The notes under the pieces were generated by a model. It had not been told where the DNA came from, did not search any database, and was given only the letters and a program-made list of their open reading frames with translations. The translations under genes were made by a program, and so were the position numbers. Positions 1-7,448 of a DNA stretch of 61,154 bases are shown here, piece after piece (the stretch's first letter is position 1; each line of letters begins with the position of its first letter). Source of the stretch: Olavius sp. associated proteobacterium Delta 1 (GTDB lineage: Bacteria > Desulfobacterota > Desulfobacteria > Desulfobacterales > JAFDCJ01); contig CACVKW010001567.1 in the NCBI GenBank assembly GCA_902749685.1, positions 1 to 61,154 of the forward strand, given 5' to 3'.

Positions 1-107
1 ACCAACGGTTTAAACATCTGTTTTATTCAAAACATGAAAAGAAGCCCAAACCGATCAAAGGCTTGGAGGGGATGTACTCGTTGAAGCGACTGTCTGAAAC
101 GATATAA
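1..107 (+). CDS. C-terminal end of an unidentified protein (cut by window edge)
   Basis: Frame 3 of the plus strand is open from the window edge to a TAA at 105-107. It gives about 34 residues rich in Lys, with a plausible C-terminal composition ending in LKRLSETI. No family is recognised. The piece could be the tail of a real gene lying to the left or a chance open frame; the other two frames close early (frame 1 at a TGA near 82, frame 2 at a TAA at 11). Confidence 0.3.
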   Translation, partial: QRFKHLFYSKHEKKPKPIKGLEGMYSLKRLSETI

Positions 108-174
108 AACCATTTTCTGCGAGGATAGACCTATACGCGATATTACGTTTCGCCCAGGTCGCTTTTCCAAGGTC

Positions 175-585
175 TTAACTGCCGACCCAGTTCTGGACCT
201 TCAAACCTGGCACTCGTTGAAACTCTCGCTCGTTATTGGTCACAATAGTGAGAGCTGCCGCTTTGGCATGTGCGGCAATCCATAGATCGTTGTTACCGAT
301 AGGCTCCCCCGTGGACTCCAATGATGCACGGATAGCCCCATAAGTTATACCGGCACTCTCGGGTATTGGTAAAACAGGAATAAAGGTTTTGAACTCCTCC
401 AGCAACTGCAAAACCTTTTTACGCTGCTGACTTTTCTCGGCACCAAATAGCAGTTCCCCCCACGTAATAACTGATATCGCAGCATCTCCAGCTTTAAGCT
501 TTTGAAAACGCGCTAACACTTCCCTGGGCTTCTGACGCTGAATATAAATACAAATGTTGGTATCCAACAGATATCGAGTGGGCAT
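175..585 (-). CDS. vapC: VapC-type PIN-domain ribonuclease toxin
   Basis: This is the toxin of a type II toxin-antitoxin pair. VapC proteins are Mg-dependent PIN-domain endoribonucleases that cleave tRNA or rRNA when freed from their antitoxin. The acidic metal-binding residues expected of the fold are visible: D8 in the LLDTN start, E44 in TWGELLFG, D100 in the NNDLWIAAHA helix, and N117-N118-E119 near the end. The length of 136 residues is normal for VapC. The ATG at 585 overlaps the TGA of vapB (TGATG), so translation is probably coupled; a GTG one codon upstream is the alternative start. The partner gene upstream confirms the assignment. Confidence 0.92.
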   Translation of the reverse strand: MPTRYLLDTNICIYIQRQKPREVLARFQKLKAGDAAISVITWGELLFGAEKSQQRKKVLQLLEEFKTFIPVLPIPESAGITYGAIRASLESTGEPIGNNDLWIAAHAKAAALTIVTNNEREFQRVPGLKVQNWVGS

Positions 586-815
586 CACAATCCCTCGCGA
601 TGCTGTGGCGGCGTATCCTGGCGACCTTCAGCAAAAAAATCCTCTGGAAGATTGGCCAGCAGCTCAAACGCCCGAGCCAACCCTTTGGCAGGTTCACGAA
701 GCACAATTTCGTCGCCACGGCGGAAAATTTCAAGCTCCTTGCTCTCGACGGAAAATTCTTTGGGCAACCTGACTGCCTGACTATTTCCTGATTTAAAAAC
801 CCGAGTCGTTGTCAT
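585..815 (-). CDS. vapB: VapB-type antitoxin with AbrB/MazE-like DNA-binding fold
   Basis: This 76-residue protein begins MTTTRVFKSGNSQAVRLPKE, the hallmark N-terminus of AbrB/SpoVT-like (swapped-hairpin) antitoxins such as VapB. The domain binds the operon's own promoter, and the C-terminal tail normally blocks the VapC active site. The start at 815 is chosen because AGGAG lies 7 nt upstream; a longer in-frame version starting near 917 would run through the promoter. It overlaps vapC by a few bases, the usual antitoxin-first order. Regulation is very likely autogenous, given the palindromes around the promoter. Confidence 0.88.
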   Translation of the reverse strand: MTTTRVFKSGNSQAVRLPKEFSVESKELEIFRRGDEIVLREPAKGLARAFELLANLPEDFFAEGRQDTPPQHREGL

Positions 816-908
816 AGTATACTCCTTTTTGGGGGTCGAGTTTGTAACCCCCCTTTGACAATCGTAGAATACGCTTCTGTTAGTGTATACACGCTTAAGT
901 ATATACTT
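816..908. promoter_or_regulatory. Candidate vapBC operator: three short palindromes
   Basis: Three perfect palindromes with related GTATAC or TATATA cores lie between the promoter and the vapB start: AAGTATATACTT at 897-908 (over the -10 box), GTGTATACAC at 883-892 and AGTATACT at 816-823. The first two are centred 15 bp apart. VapB and VapBC complexes commonly bind such inverted repeats to repress their own operon. The operator role is an inference from position and symmetry. Confidence 0.45.
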
Positions 909-925
909 TTTAAACAAATTGTCAA
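898..925 (-). promoter_or_regulatory. Sigma-70-type promoter of vapBC
   Basis: On the minus strand a perfect -35 box TTGACA (920-925) is followed after 16 nt by TATACT (898-903). The predicted start is about 75 nt upstream of the vapB ATG at 815. Confidence 0.6.
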
Positions 926-993
926 CTTATTAATATCGTGAGCCTATAAAATTTGAGCGACCATTTGTATGCAGAATGGGCTCAACCTTTCGC

Positions 994-1085
994 CGAGTTG
1001 GTCCGAATCCTGCCAAAGGCGCAAAAAAAGCAGGTCATGGTTATCGTAGAGCCACTACCTGCCTTTATTTCCGGGTACGCCCGAT
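994..1085. repeat. Degenerate copy of the tRNA-Arg 3' end and terminator region
   Basis: The segment GAGTTGGTCCGAATCCTGCC, then an A-tract, a 13-position imperfect hairpin (1032-1064, GCAGGT paired with ACCTGC), a T-rich run and GGGTACGCCCG parallels the segment 1215-1310, which holds a similar T-arm-like string, the terminator hairpin and the true tRNA-Arg acceptor end. It looks like a decayed partial duplication of the tRNA-Arg tail. The rest of 926-1245 has no credible gene. It includes a small hairpin (CCCGC, TTT, GCGGG near 1122-1134) and a stretch resembling the widespread CCCTTCGAC-type intergenic repeat near 1140. Confidence 0.35.
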
Positions 1086-1245
1086 GCACACCGAAATATT
1101 ATTAGAATTAGACGTGTAATCCCGCTTTGCGGGGGGAGAACCCTTCGACGAGCTCAGGATAAATTCGAGCCCCGCTTGAACTTCGGCGGGATTTCGCTGA
1201 CGCTCAGCCTGCCGACTTGGTTCGAATTCTGCCGGTATCGTTGAA

Positions 1246-1287
1246 ATAAAAAAGGCCGAGGTACGTTGTCGTACCACGACCTTTTTT
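1246..1287 (-). terminator. Intrinsic terminator behind tRNA-Arg
   Basis: On the minus strand an 11-position stem with one mismatch (1271-1281 paired with 1254-1264, GGTCGTGGTAC against GTACCTCGGCC) closes a 6-nt loop and is followed by a run of T residues. It lies just downstream of the tRNA-Arg 3' end. Confidence 0.65.
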
Positions 1288-1294
1288 AATTTTC

Positions 1295-1371
<77 letters not shown>

Positions 1372-1425
1372 ACAAGTTGGAAGGCCATTGCAGATCAAAT
1401 CAGCTGCAATGGCCTGCATTTTTTA

Positions 1426-1502
1426 TGGGGTGAGTGATGGGACTTGAACCCACGACAACCGAGGCCACAACCCGGTGCTCTACCAACTGAGCTACACCCA
1501 CC
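1426..1502 (-). tRNA. tRNA-His (anticodon GTG)
   Basis: The minus strand carries a cloverleaf with anticodon loop TTGTGGC (GTG), T-arm GGTTCAAGTCC and an encoded CCA (1428-1426). The two histidine identity elements are present: an extra G at position -1 (1502) opposite a C discriminator (1429). It is followed on the same strand by tRNA-Arg. Confidence 0.95.
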
Positions 1503-1814
1503 GTAAGCAATTTCGGATTTTAGATTTCGGATTCCAAGCGGAAATGGAAGGGATATTATTCCATTCGCATCCGTGTATCCTACCGAATCTTGCTAAATAG
1601 CAGATTGAGTCTTTTATATCAAGTGGAAAAAAACTAAATGTTGACGGTTTAATCCAACTAATATAATCATTTCTGATTGCTTCGCATTTTATGATTTGCC
1701 TAATATGTTAGATGCTTTATCGTATTTTTTAAGGCCAAAGCACCAATTACTAAATTAAAAACACGTCTCAATTAAAGACCATAATAAAACTATCAGACTT
1801 AATGGGGTAATATA
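1503..1814. other. Intergenic region without a recognised gene
   Basis: About 310 bp of AT-rich DNA between the tRNA-His and the small membrane protein gene. It begins with a quasi-repeated string (TTTCGGATTTTAGATTTCGG, about 1509-1530) related to other intergenic strings in the window. I see no gene or terminator in it. Confidence 0.5.
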
Positions 1815-1988
1815 TTGAATCAATTTCAAATGTTTGTCATCAGAGCGGTACTTGGCCTTGTTGTTGCTGTTGTCATTACCCGAATGTTTACGGGGCGGAT
1901 CTATATCCCGTACATTGCGGGACTGGCGATTATTCTGGTGGGTCTGGCATACTTCTCGGAATATTTGCGGCAACGCCGAGATAAATAA
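1815..1988 (+). CDS. Small membrane protein, 57 residues, function unknown
   Basis: The frame encodes a compact hydrophobic protein with two likely membrane helices (about residues 8-22, GLVVAVVI, and 30-46, YIAGLAIILVGLAYF) and a basic tail ending RQRRDK. The arrangement resembles small two-helix proteins with unknown roles. The TTG at 1815 is preferred because a GGGGT ribosome-binding string sits about 6 nt upstream; an ATG at 1830 is the alternative. Codon use and hydrophobicity pattern look coding, which random frames here do not show. It lies 177 bp upstream of selB on the same strand. No family is recognised. Confidence 0.6.
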   Translation: MNQFQMFVIRAVLGLVVAVVITRMFTGRIYIPYIAGLAIILVGLAYFSEYLRQRRDK

Positions 1989-1989
1989 A

Positions 1990-2024
1990 TCTCTCGCAAA
2001 GACGCTAAGGCGCTAGGATTCTCA
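1990..2024. repeat. Dispersed intergenic repeat of the CTCTCG-AAAGACGCTAAG type, copy 1
   Basis: The string CTCTCGCAAAGACGCTAAG followed by a GCGCTAGGATT-like tail matches 7284-7318 (CTCTCGTAAAGACGCTAAG and then ACACCAAGATT). Shorter relatives occur near 5685-5712 and 6508-6540. Similar strings are common between genes in Deltaproteobacteria; their role is unknown. Confidence 0.5.
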
Positions 2025-2165
2025 AGATAATATTATGAATTTCTTTCGCGTACCAGGCGCCTTCGATTGATATTAATATTATGCTTTTTTCATTCAATCA
2101 TAACAAAGATAGAATTTCGAAGGCAATTATGATACGCCATCGGAAAAAATAGGAGTTTAGGATCA

Positions 2166-4076
2166 GTGAAACAGATCATTCTCGGAACGGCGGGACACAT
2201 TGATCACGGTAAAACCAGCCTGATAAAGGCGGTCACCGGCATTGATACGGACCGGCTCAAAGAAGAAAAGGAGCGCGGTATCACCATTGAGCTGGGGTTT
2301 GCATCCCTGGATTTGCCAAGCGGGGAGCATCTTGGCATCGTCGATGTTCCCGGCCATGAAAAATTTGTCAAAAACATGGTGGCCGGCGCCACCGGCATCG
2401 ACATCGTGGCCATGGTCATCGCGGCCGATGAGGGTGTCATGCCCCAGACCCGGGAGCACATGGAAATATGTACTCTGCTGGGGGTCCAGCACGGGCTGAT
2501 CGCCATGACGAAAACGGATATGGTAGATGAGGAGTGGCTGGAGCTGGCCCTGGAAGATATCCGTGAATTCAGTCAAGGCACATTTTTAGAAGACGCGCCT
2601 ATCCTGCCGGTATCTTCGATGACCGGCCAGGGTATTCCCGAGTTGATCAGTGCCCTTGATGAAATTGCCGGACAAATTCCCCAGCGCCGCCCGTCCAATT
2701 TGTTCCGTTTGCCGATTGATCGAGTTTTTACCATGAAAGGATTTGGTACCGTGATTACCGGATCTCTGGTTTCGGGCAAAATAGAAGTGGGCGAGACCAT
2801 CATGATATACCCTTCGGGAATCACGTCCAAGGTCAGGGGCATCCAGGTTCACAATCAAAGTGCCAATGAAGCTGACGCCGGGATGCGTACAGCCATCAAT
2901 TTCCAGGGACTCGACAAGGCGGCAGTCAATCGCGGTGAAGTATTGTCTACTCCCAAGGCGCTGGTGAATAGCTACATGGTGGATGTCTCATTTCATTATC
3001 TGACCAGCAATCAAAAACCGCTAAAGAACCGCACCCTGGTGCGATTTCACACCGGCACCAGCGAGGTGATGGGCTATCTGATACTGCTTGAGCAGGAGGA
3101 GCTTCCGCCCGGGCAAACAGTCGTGGCTCAGCTGCGCCTCGACTCACCGGTGGCAATCGTCAAAGACGATCGGTTTGTTGTCCGCAGCTATTCGCCGGTG
3201 CGGACGATCGGCGGCGGCTATGTATTAAATCCGGCCCCCCAGAAGCATAAGCGTTTGAAACCGGAAATCATTCAGGGACTGCAGGACCTGACCAACAATG
3301 ATCCCGCTGTAATTATCTCTTATCACATTGAACAGGCGGGATATCGCGGGGTTTCCTTTTCTCATCTGAAGATCATGACCAACCTGCCCGACAAACAGCT
3401 TGATACCCAACTGCAGCATCTGTTGTCCCAAAAAACAATCCTTCAAACAGACAAGGAAAATCGAATATTCATCCATCAATTTACCTTTGACACGTTAAAA
3501 CAAAAATTCACCGAACACCTGACGGACTACCACAGCACCAATCCCCTCAAAGCAGGGATGCCCAAAGAAGAGCTAAAATCCAAATTCCCACTGCTAACCG
3601 ACTCCAAGCTGTTCAATCAGGTTCTCAACCAGATGATTAAGGGCCAGCAAATCGTCCAAGAGGAAAACACCGTACGGCTGGAGAATCACCGAGTCTTTTT
3701 GGGTCAGGATCAGGCAGATATACGCCTTAAAATTATAAAAACCTATCAAAACGGTGGACTGCAGCCGCCATATTTTCGCGACGTCACCAAGGAGTTGGAT
3801 GCGGACCCCAAACACGTCCAGGATGTGCTGATGCTGCTGGTAGAAGAAGGTCAAATCATCAAAACCAAAGACGATCTTTTTTTTGATACCGGGGCTGTCG
3901 AGAATTTAAAAACGAGGCTGGTTGAATTCCTTAAATCCAATGGTGAGATTACCACGCCCCAGTTTAAAGAGATGACCGGTGTTTCCCGCAAATTTGTCAT
4001 TCCCTTGATCGAATATTTTGATGCGAAAAATGTAACGCTGCGGGTGGGGGACAGTCGGAAGCTGCGCAAAGGCTAA
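2166..4076 (+). CDS. selB: Selenocysteine-specific translation elongation factor SelB
   Basis: SelB is a cytoplasmic GTPase that brings selenocysteyl-tRNA(Sec) to ribosomes paused at UGA codons next to a SECIS hairpin. The GTPase motifs are intact: GTAGHIDHGKTS at residues 7-18, DVPGHEKFVKNM near 60 and TKTD near 118. They are followed by EF-Tu-like domains 2 and 3, then a C-terminal half of repeated winged-helix domains (about 370-636) that in the family bind the SECIS element. The 636-residue length is typical. Translation starts at a GTG with AGGAG 10 nt upstream. No selA, selD, tRNA-Sec or obvious selenoprotein gene lies in the window, so partners must be elsewhere. Confidence 0.97.
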   Translation: MKQIILGTAGHIDHGKTSLIKAVTGIDTDRLKEEKERGITIELGFASLDLPSGEHLGIVDVPGHEKFVKNMVAGATGIDIVAMVIAADEGVMPQTREHMEICTLLGVQHGLIAMTKTDMVDEEWLELALEDIREFSQGTFLEDAPILPVSSMTGQGIPELISALDEIAGQIPQRRPSNLFRLPIDRVFTMKGFGTVITGSLVSGKIEVGETIMIYPSGITSKVRGIQVHNQSANEADAGMRTAINFQGLDKAAVNRGEVLSTPKALVNSYMVDVSFHYLTSNQKPLKNRTLVRFHTGTSEVMGYLILLEQEELPPGQTVVAQLRLDSPVAIVKDDRFVVRSYSPVRTIGGGYVLNPAPQKHKRLKPEIIQGLQDLTNNDPAVIISYHIEQAGYRGVSFSHLKIMTNLPDKQLDTQLQHLLSQKTILQTDKENRIFIHQFTFDTLKQKFTEHLTDYHSTNPLKAGMPKEELKSKFPLLTDSKLFNQVLNQMIKGQQIVQEENTVRLENHRVFLGQDQADIRLKIIKTYQNGGLQPPYFRDVTKELDADPKHVQDVLMLLVEEGQIIKTKDDLFFDTGAVENLKTRLVEFLKSNGEITTPQFKEMTGVSRKFVIPLIEYFDAKNVTLRVGDSRKLRKG

Positions 4077-4079
4077 AAA

Positions 4080-4275
4080 AAAGTCGGAAGTTGGAAAGAT
4101 AAAGCATAGGGCACAGCGCATGGTGCATAGAGCGGAGCGCAGAGGGCATGACGCGGTAATTGGTTTCAAGTCTCAAGAGGGTGAGGTTCGGGGTTGGAAC
4201 GAATAGCGTCTGGTAGCATGGTGTATGGAGCAAAGGGAGTTTAATTCGGAAGTCGGAATGGGGAATGCGGAGTGA
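4080..4275. repeat. Quasi-repeated intergenic DNA after selB
   Basis: Short words recur with drift: GTCGGAAGTTGGAAAG, then GCACAGCGCATGGTGCATAG, AGCGGAGCGCAGAGGGCATG, and TTCGGAAGTCGGAATGGGGAATGCGGA. It is non-coding. The rest of the gap up to the end of hemW (4276-4469) shows no gene; it separates two convergent genes and I see no clear terminator hairpin. Confidence 0.55.
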
Positions 4276-4469
4276 GGGAAAATAGAATGTTTTATTCGTT
4301 CTATAAATTCCGATGAAATGCGCTGCGCTGATACTATTTATATTTCATGGTATTTGATAGGTTTTAATTCATTAACAGCAGACCGGACTTCGCTTTAAGC
4401 TACGATGCAGCAAACACACACGGACTACAATCTCTTTTTGCCCTAAGCCTTTCGCCTTGAGCCGACCCT

Positions 4470-5642
4470 TCAGGGCCAATCCTGACTGGTAAACTCCGCC
4501 GTGATACTGTCAAGCATGACCATTCCTTTTGTGGTTAGGGCACAGTGGGTTTTGGTAACTTTTAATAGTTTATTTCTTTTATATTCTTCAATAGTCTCGC
4601 GGAAAGTCTTAGAAAAATCTATTTCAAACCTGCGCTCGAAATCGGCGAGATCAATGCCATGCGTGGTTCTGAATCCAAGATAAATGGCCTCCATGATTAT
4701 CTGTTCGCGGGTAAGCTTTTCTTTTTCTGCTATCGGTAACTTACCGTGCCGGATATCCTGTAAATATTTTTCGATACTGTGGTGGTTCCAATGACGCTCA
4801 GGTTCCGGGTATGAGTGGGCCGAGGGACCGAGGCCGATGTATGGTGCATGGGACCAGTATTTACTGTTATGCCGGGATACCCAGGGCTCACTGTCATATT
4901 CAGCCTGGCGGGCAAAGTTGGATACCTCGTAGTGGAGATAACCGTGATTTGTCAGATGATCGACGGTGGTTTTAAACAATTTACGGAGATTTTCATCGGT
5001 CGGCAGACGAATTCGTCCGGCCATCAATTCCCTGTCCAGCGGTGTGCCGGATTCGCGGGTCAATATGTAGCAGGAAAGGTGCTCGGGATTAAATTGAACC
5101 GCCTGATCCAAATCATACAGCCAGCAGCTTTCATCCTGCTCCGGCAGCCCGTATATTAGATCCAGCCCAATGTTATCAAAACCAGCCTGTCGCGCCCAAT
5201 CTATCGATGAAAGGGCCTCCTCTCTAGAATGTATCCGGCCAAGAAATAAAAGATTTTCTTCCTGAAACGATTGAATACCGATGTTCAGACGGTTGACGCC
5301 GGATTGGTGATACCGACGGAAATCTTCAAGGGAAACGGTTGCCGGATTCACCTCAACTGTAACTTCCGCCTCGGGTCGGATGTCAAAATGTATAAAGGCT
5401 GCGGCAATGATGTGCTCGATGGCTGCAGCACCCAGCACCGACGGTGTTCCACCGCCGATATAAAGTGTATCGAATGTGAGCGTCGTGCGACCGGCCATTC
5501 CCATTTCACGCTCAAGGGCAGCTAAAAATGGGCCCGTATTCGTGAGGTCGGTAATGGAGTAAAAGTCACAATAAAGGCACTTTTCCGCGCAGAATGGAAT
5601 ATGGATGTATAGACCAGCTAATTGCGATCGATTTGGATTCAT
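4470..5642 (-). CDS. hemW: HemW-type radical SAM protein (heme chaperone)
   Basis: HemW-family proteins resemble coproporphyrinogen III dehydrogenase but are thought to bind and deliver heme. The radical-SAM cluster motif C18-x3-C22-x2-C25 is present in HIPFCAEKCLYCDF, followed by GGGTPS for SAM binding and the family's IGLDLIYGLPEQ segment. The short spacing of the N-terminal cysteine motif and the 390-residue length match HemW rather than the longer oxygen-independent HemN. The C-terminal HemN-C-like domain (about 295-380) is present. It stands alone on the minus strand, convergent with selB. Confidence 0.9.
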   Translation of the reverse strand: MNPNRSQLAGLYIHIPFCAEKCLYCDFYSITDLTNTGPFLAALEREMGMAGRTTLTFDTLYIGGGTPSVLGAAAIEHIIAAAFIHFDIRPEAEVTVEVNPATVSLEDFRRYHQSGVNRLNIGIQSFQEENLLFLGRIHSREEALSSIDWARQAGFDNIGLDLIYGLPEQDESCWLYDLDQAVQFNPEHLSCYILTRESGTPLDRELMAGRIRLPTDENLRKLFKTTVDHLTNHGYLHYEVSNFARQAEYDSEPWVSRHNSKYWSHAPYIGLGPSAHSYPEPERHWNHHSIEKYLQDIRHGKLPIAEKEKLTREQIIMEAIYLGFRTTHGIDLADFERRFEIDFSKTFRETIEEYKRNKLLKVTKTHCALTTKGMVMLDSITAEFTSQDWP

Positions 5643-5880
5643 TGCTAAAACTTAGATCAGATATCTGAATTTAAAAAATTCACCGCAGGCGCAAAGAGCG
5701 CAGAGAAGATCATATTTTTAGCTTTCCGTTGAGATGACGGAAAGCTAAAATCATCAGCCCTATCGGGCACGAAGATAAATTCTTATGTGATTACCAAACT
5801 GATTCATAAAAAGGGATAGCCAACAGTTTGCTCATATGAATAATAAGGCGAAATTGTTTTAAAATATTTATGATTACTTC

Positions 5881-6023
5881 AGTTTCCTTTCAGAAATGAG
5901 GGATTTTTCTGATGTGCAAGGCCGCACAAGGTTTTGCGAGGAGGCGTACTCGTAGTACGTCGACGACGCAAATCCGCGGAGAACGCAGCAGATCTGGAAA
6001 ATAACCATTTCTGAAAGGAAACT
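5881..6023. repeat. 143-bp element with 18-bp perfect terminal inverted repeats
   Basis: AGTTTCCTTTCAGAAATG at 5881-5898 is repeated perfectly in inverted orientation at 6006-6023. The 107-bp interior is itself structured: CGTACT and AGTACG form a tight hairpin (about 5945-5960), flanked by TTTGCG and CGCAAA, with an ending GAGAACGCAGCAGATCTGG. Similar structured intergenic sequences occur in other Deltaproteobacteria to my knowledge. It has no coding capacity and resembles a MITE or a structured-RNA repeat. Its right end overlaps the stop codon of the HIT gene. The remaining part of the gap, 5643-5880, has no gene. Confidence 0.6.
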
Positions 6024-6351
6024 ATTTCCAGCCCGCTATTAGGTGAAGATGCAGATGAAAAATTACCTGCCCCCCGCCCCTCTCGACATTAATAAACAGA
6101 CGGTAACCGGATTCGGCGACACCGCGTTGAACAGCCAGTTCCTTGGCCACCATGATCATTTCCGACAGGATGGGCTGATCTGCTTCAGTCAGGTCGTTAA
6201 TACTGCGGATATGCTTTTTGGGGACAATCAAAAGATGAACCGGCGCCGCAGGGTTGATGTCTTTGAACACCACGAGGGTATCGTTTTCGAACAAGAACTC
6301 GGTGGATGTTTGTCCGCTTGAAATTTGACAGAACAGGCAAGCTTGCCCCAT
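6022..6351 (-). CDS. HIT-family (histidine triad) nucleotide-binding protein, C-terminus shortened
   Basis: HIT proteins of the HinT/PKCI group hydrolyse nucleotide phosphoramidates. The N-terminal zinc-type start MGQACLFCQISSG, the PVHLLIVPKKHI strand and the histidine triad in FHLHLHLIAG are all present. The ATG at 6351 with GGAG upstream is preferred over an in-frame GTG at 6375. The family normally continues past the triad with about eight residues ending near a Trp-Pro-Pro-Gly-like tail; here the reading frame stops at GWK. The TAG stop lies exactly at the edge of the inverted-repeat element, suggesting the tail was lost when the element inserted. Activity may survive. Confidence 0.88.
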   Translation of the reverse strand: MGQACLFCQISSGQTSTEFLFENDTLVVFKDINPAAPVHLLIVPKKHIRSINDLTEADQPILSEMIMVAKELAVQRGVAESGYRLFINVERGGGQVIFHLHLHLIAGWK

Positions 6352-6570
6352 AACCAGTGATTCTCCGTTTGGCACTTCGCAGTACCAGATCGAGGTCTTT
6401 TGACGATGTTGATTGAATTATGGTATTTTAAGTTACAAAAGAACAATCACGCTTTTTGCGTGTAAAAAATGATTGATATAATCTTAAATGTAACGTTTTT
6501 GCAATTTTGAGAAAGAATCTTCTCGCCAAGCCGCAAAGCACTATTTTATGGCTACTAAATTATGGCCCGC

Positions 6571-7254
6571 CTAGTAAAAGGACCATTTGCCTTGCAGTGT
6601 AACGCCTTTTAATGCCTCAGCAAGTTCATCCAGGTAGTGAGCCCTGGATATTTCCCGGGCGCCGAAGCGGGTCAAATGAGCAGTGGTAATTTGACAGTCT
6701 ATGAAGGCGAAATCGAGCAGCTTAAGATGTTCTACCAGCGCGACCAGTGCGACCTTGGAGGCATTCGTTACCCGGGTAAACATCGACTCGCCGAAAAAGC
6801 ATTTGCCCAGTGACACGCCGTATAGCCCGCCGGCCAGGCAATTGTCTTGCCAGACCTCAACGGAGTGCGCAAAGCCTGATTCGTGAAGTCGGCAGTAGGC
6901 CTGGGCCATGTCATCCACTATCCAGGTTCCCTCATGATTTTCCAGACGCACCTGGGCGCATTCACTGATCACCTCCTGGAAGGCGCGATCCATTGTTACC
7001 TCGAAAACATCCTGCTTAAAAACCTTTTTTAAAGACCTGGAAATTTTCAATTCAGCCGGATAGAGCACCAGACGGGGGTCGGGGGACCACCATAGAATCG
7101 GTTCACCTTCCGAATACCAGGGGAAGATGCCGTTGCCGTAAGCGAGCAGCAGACGATTGGGGCTCAGATCACCGCCAATTGCCAGCAGACCTTCTTTGGA
7201 GGCCAGATATGGGGATGGAAAAATATGATCTTCAGATAGCTGATAGACGGGCAT
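6571..7254 (-). CDS. aat: Leucyl/phenylalanyl-tRNA--protein transferase
   Basis: Aat adds Leu or Phe to the N-terminus of proteins starting with Arg or Lys, making them substrates of the ClpS-ClpAP degradation route (N-degron pathway). The family signatures are clear: LLAIGGDLSPNRLLLAYGNGIFPWY, WWSPDPR, the GTWIVDDMAQAYCRLHE segment, and GVSLGKCFFGESMF. The 227-residue length is normal. It sits just downstream of clpS-clpA on the same strand, the functional partners, though a gap of about 190 bp without a gene separates them. Confidence 0.95.
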   Translation of the reverse strand: MPVYQLSEDHIFPSPYLASKEGLLAIGGDLSPNRLLLAYGNGIFPWYSEGEPILWWSPDPRLVLYPAELKISRSLKKVFKQDVFEVTMDRAFQEVISECAQVRLENHEGTWIVDDMAQAYCRLHESGFAHSVEVWQDNCLAGGLYGVSLGKCFFGESMFTRVTNASKVALVALVEHLKLLDFAFIDCQITTAHLTRFGAREISRAHYLDELAEALKGVTLQGKWSFY

Positions 7255-7283
7255 TGAATTTCGGAATGCGGATTTATCGAAAA

Positions 7284-7318
7284 GTCTCTCGTAAAGACGC
7301 TAAGACACCAAGATTGCT
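7284..7318. repeat. Dispersed intergenic repeat of the CTCTCG-AAAGACGCTAAG type, copy 2
   Basis: CTCTCGTAAAGACGCTAAG plus an ACACCAAGATT-like tail lies between clpA and aat and parallels the copy at 1990-2024. Confidence 0.5.
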
Positions 7319-7448
7319 TGAAAAATTAGGTTTTTAGATATTTTTTCTTAGCGAGCATTGCAACTTTGCATGATACAAAAAAGTTTTGCCGCAAATTGAA
7401 AAAATCATATTCCGAAAGGAACTACCTTCCCATTTCCACAATCAACCG

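Noticed and set aside
2166..4076. A selenoprotein gene near selB
   Set aside because: I looked for interrupted frames with in-frame TGA followed by a SECIS-like hairpin around the broken genes; the breaks seen are frameshifts or truncations, not single TGA codons in conserved Cys positions.
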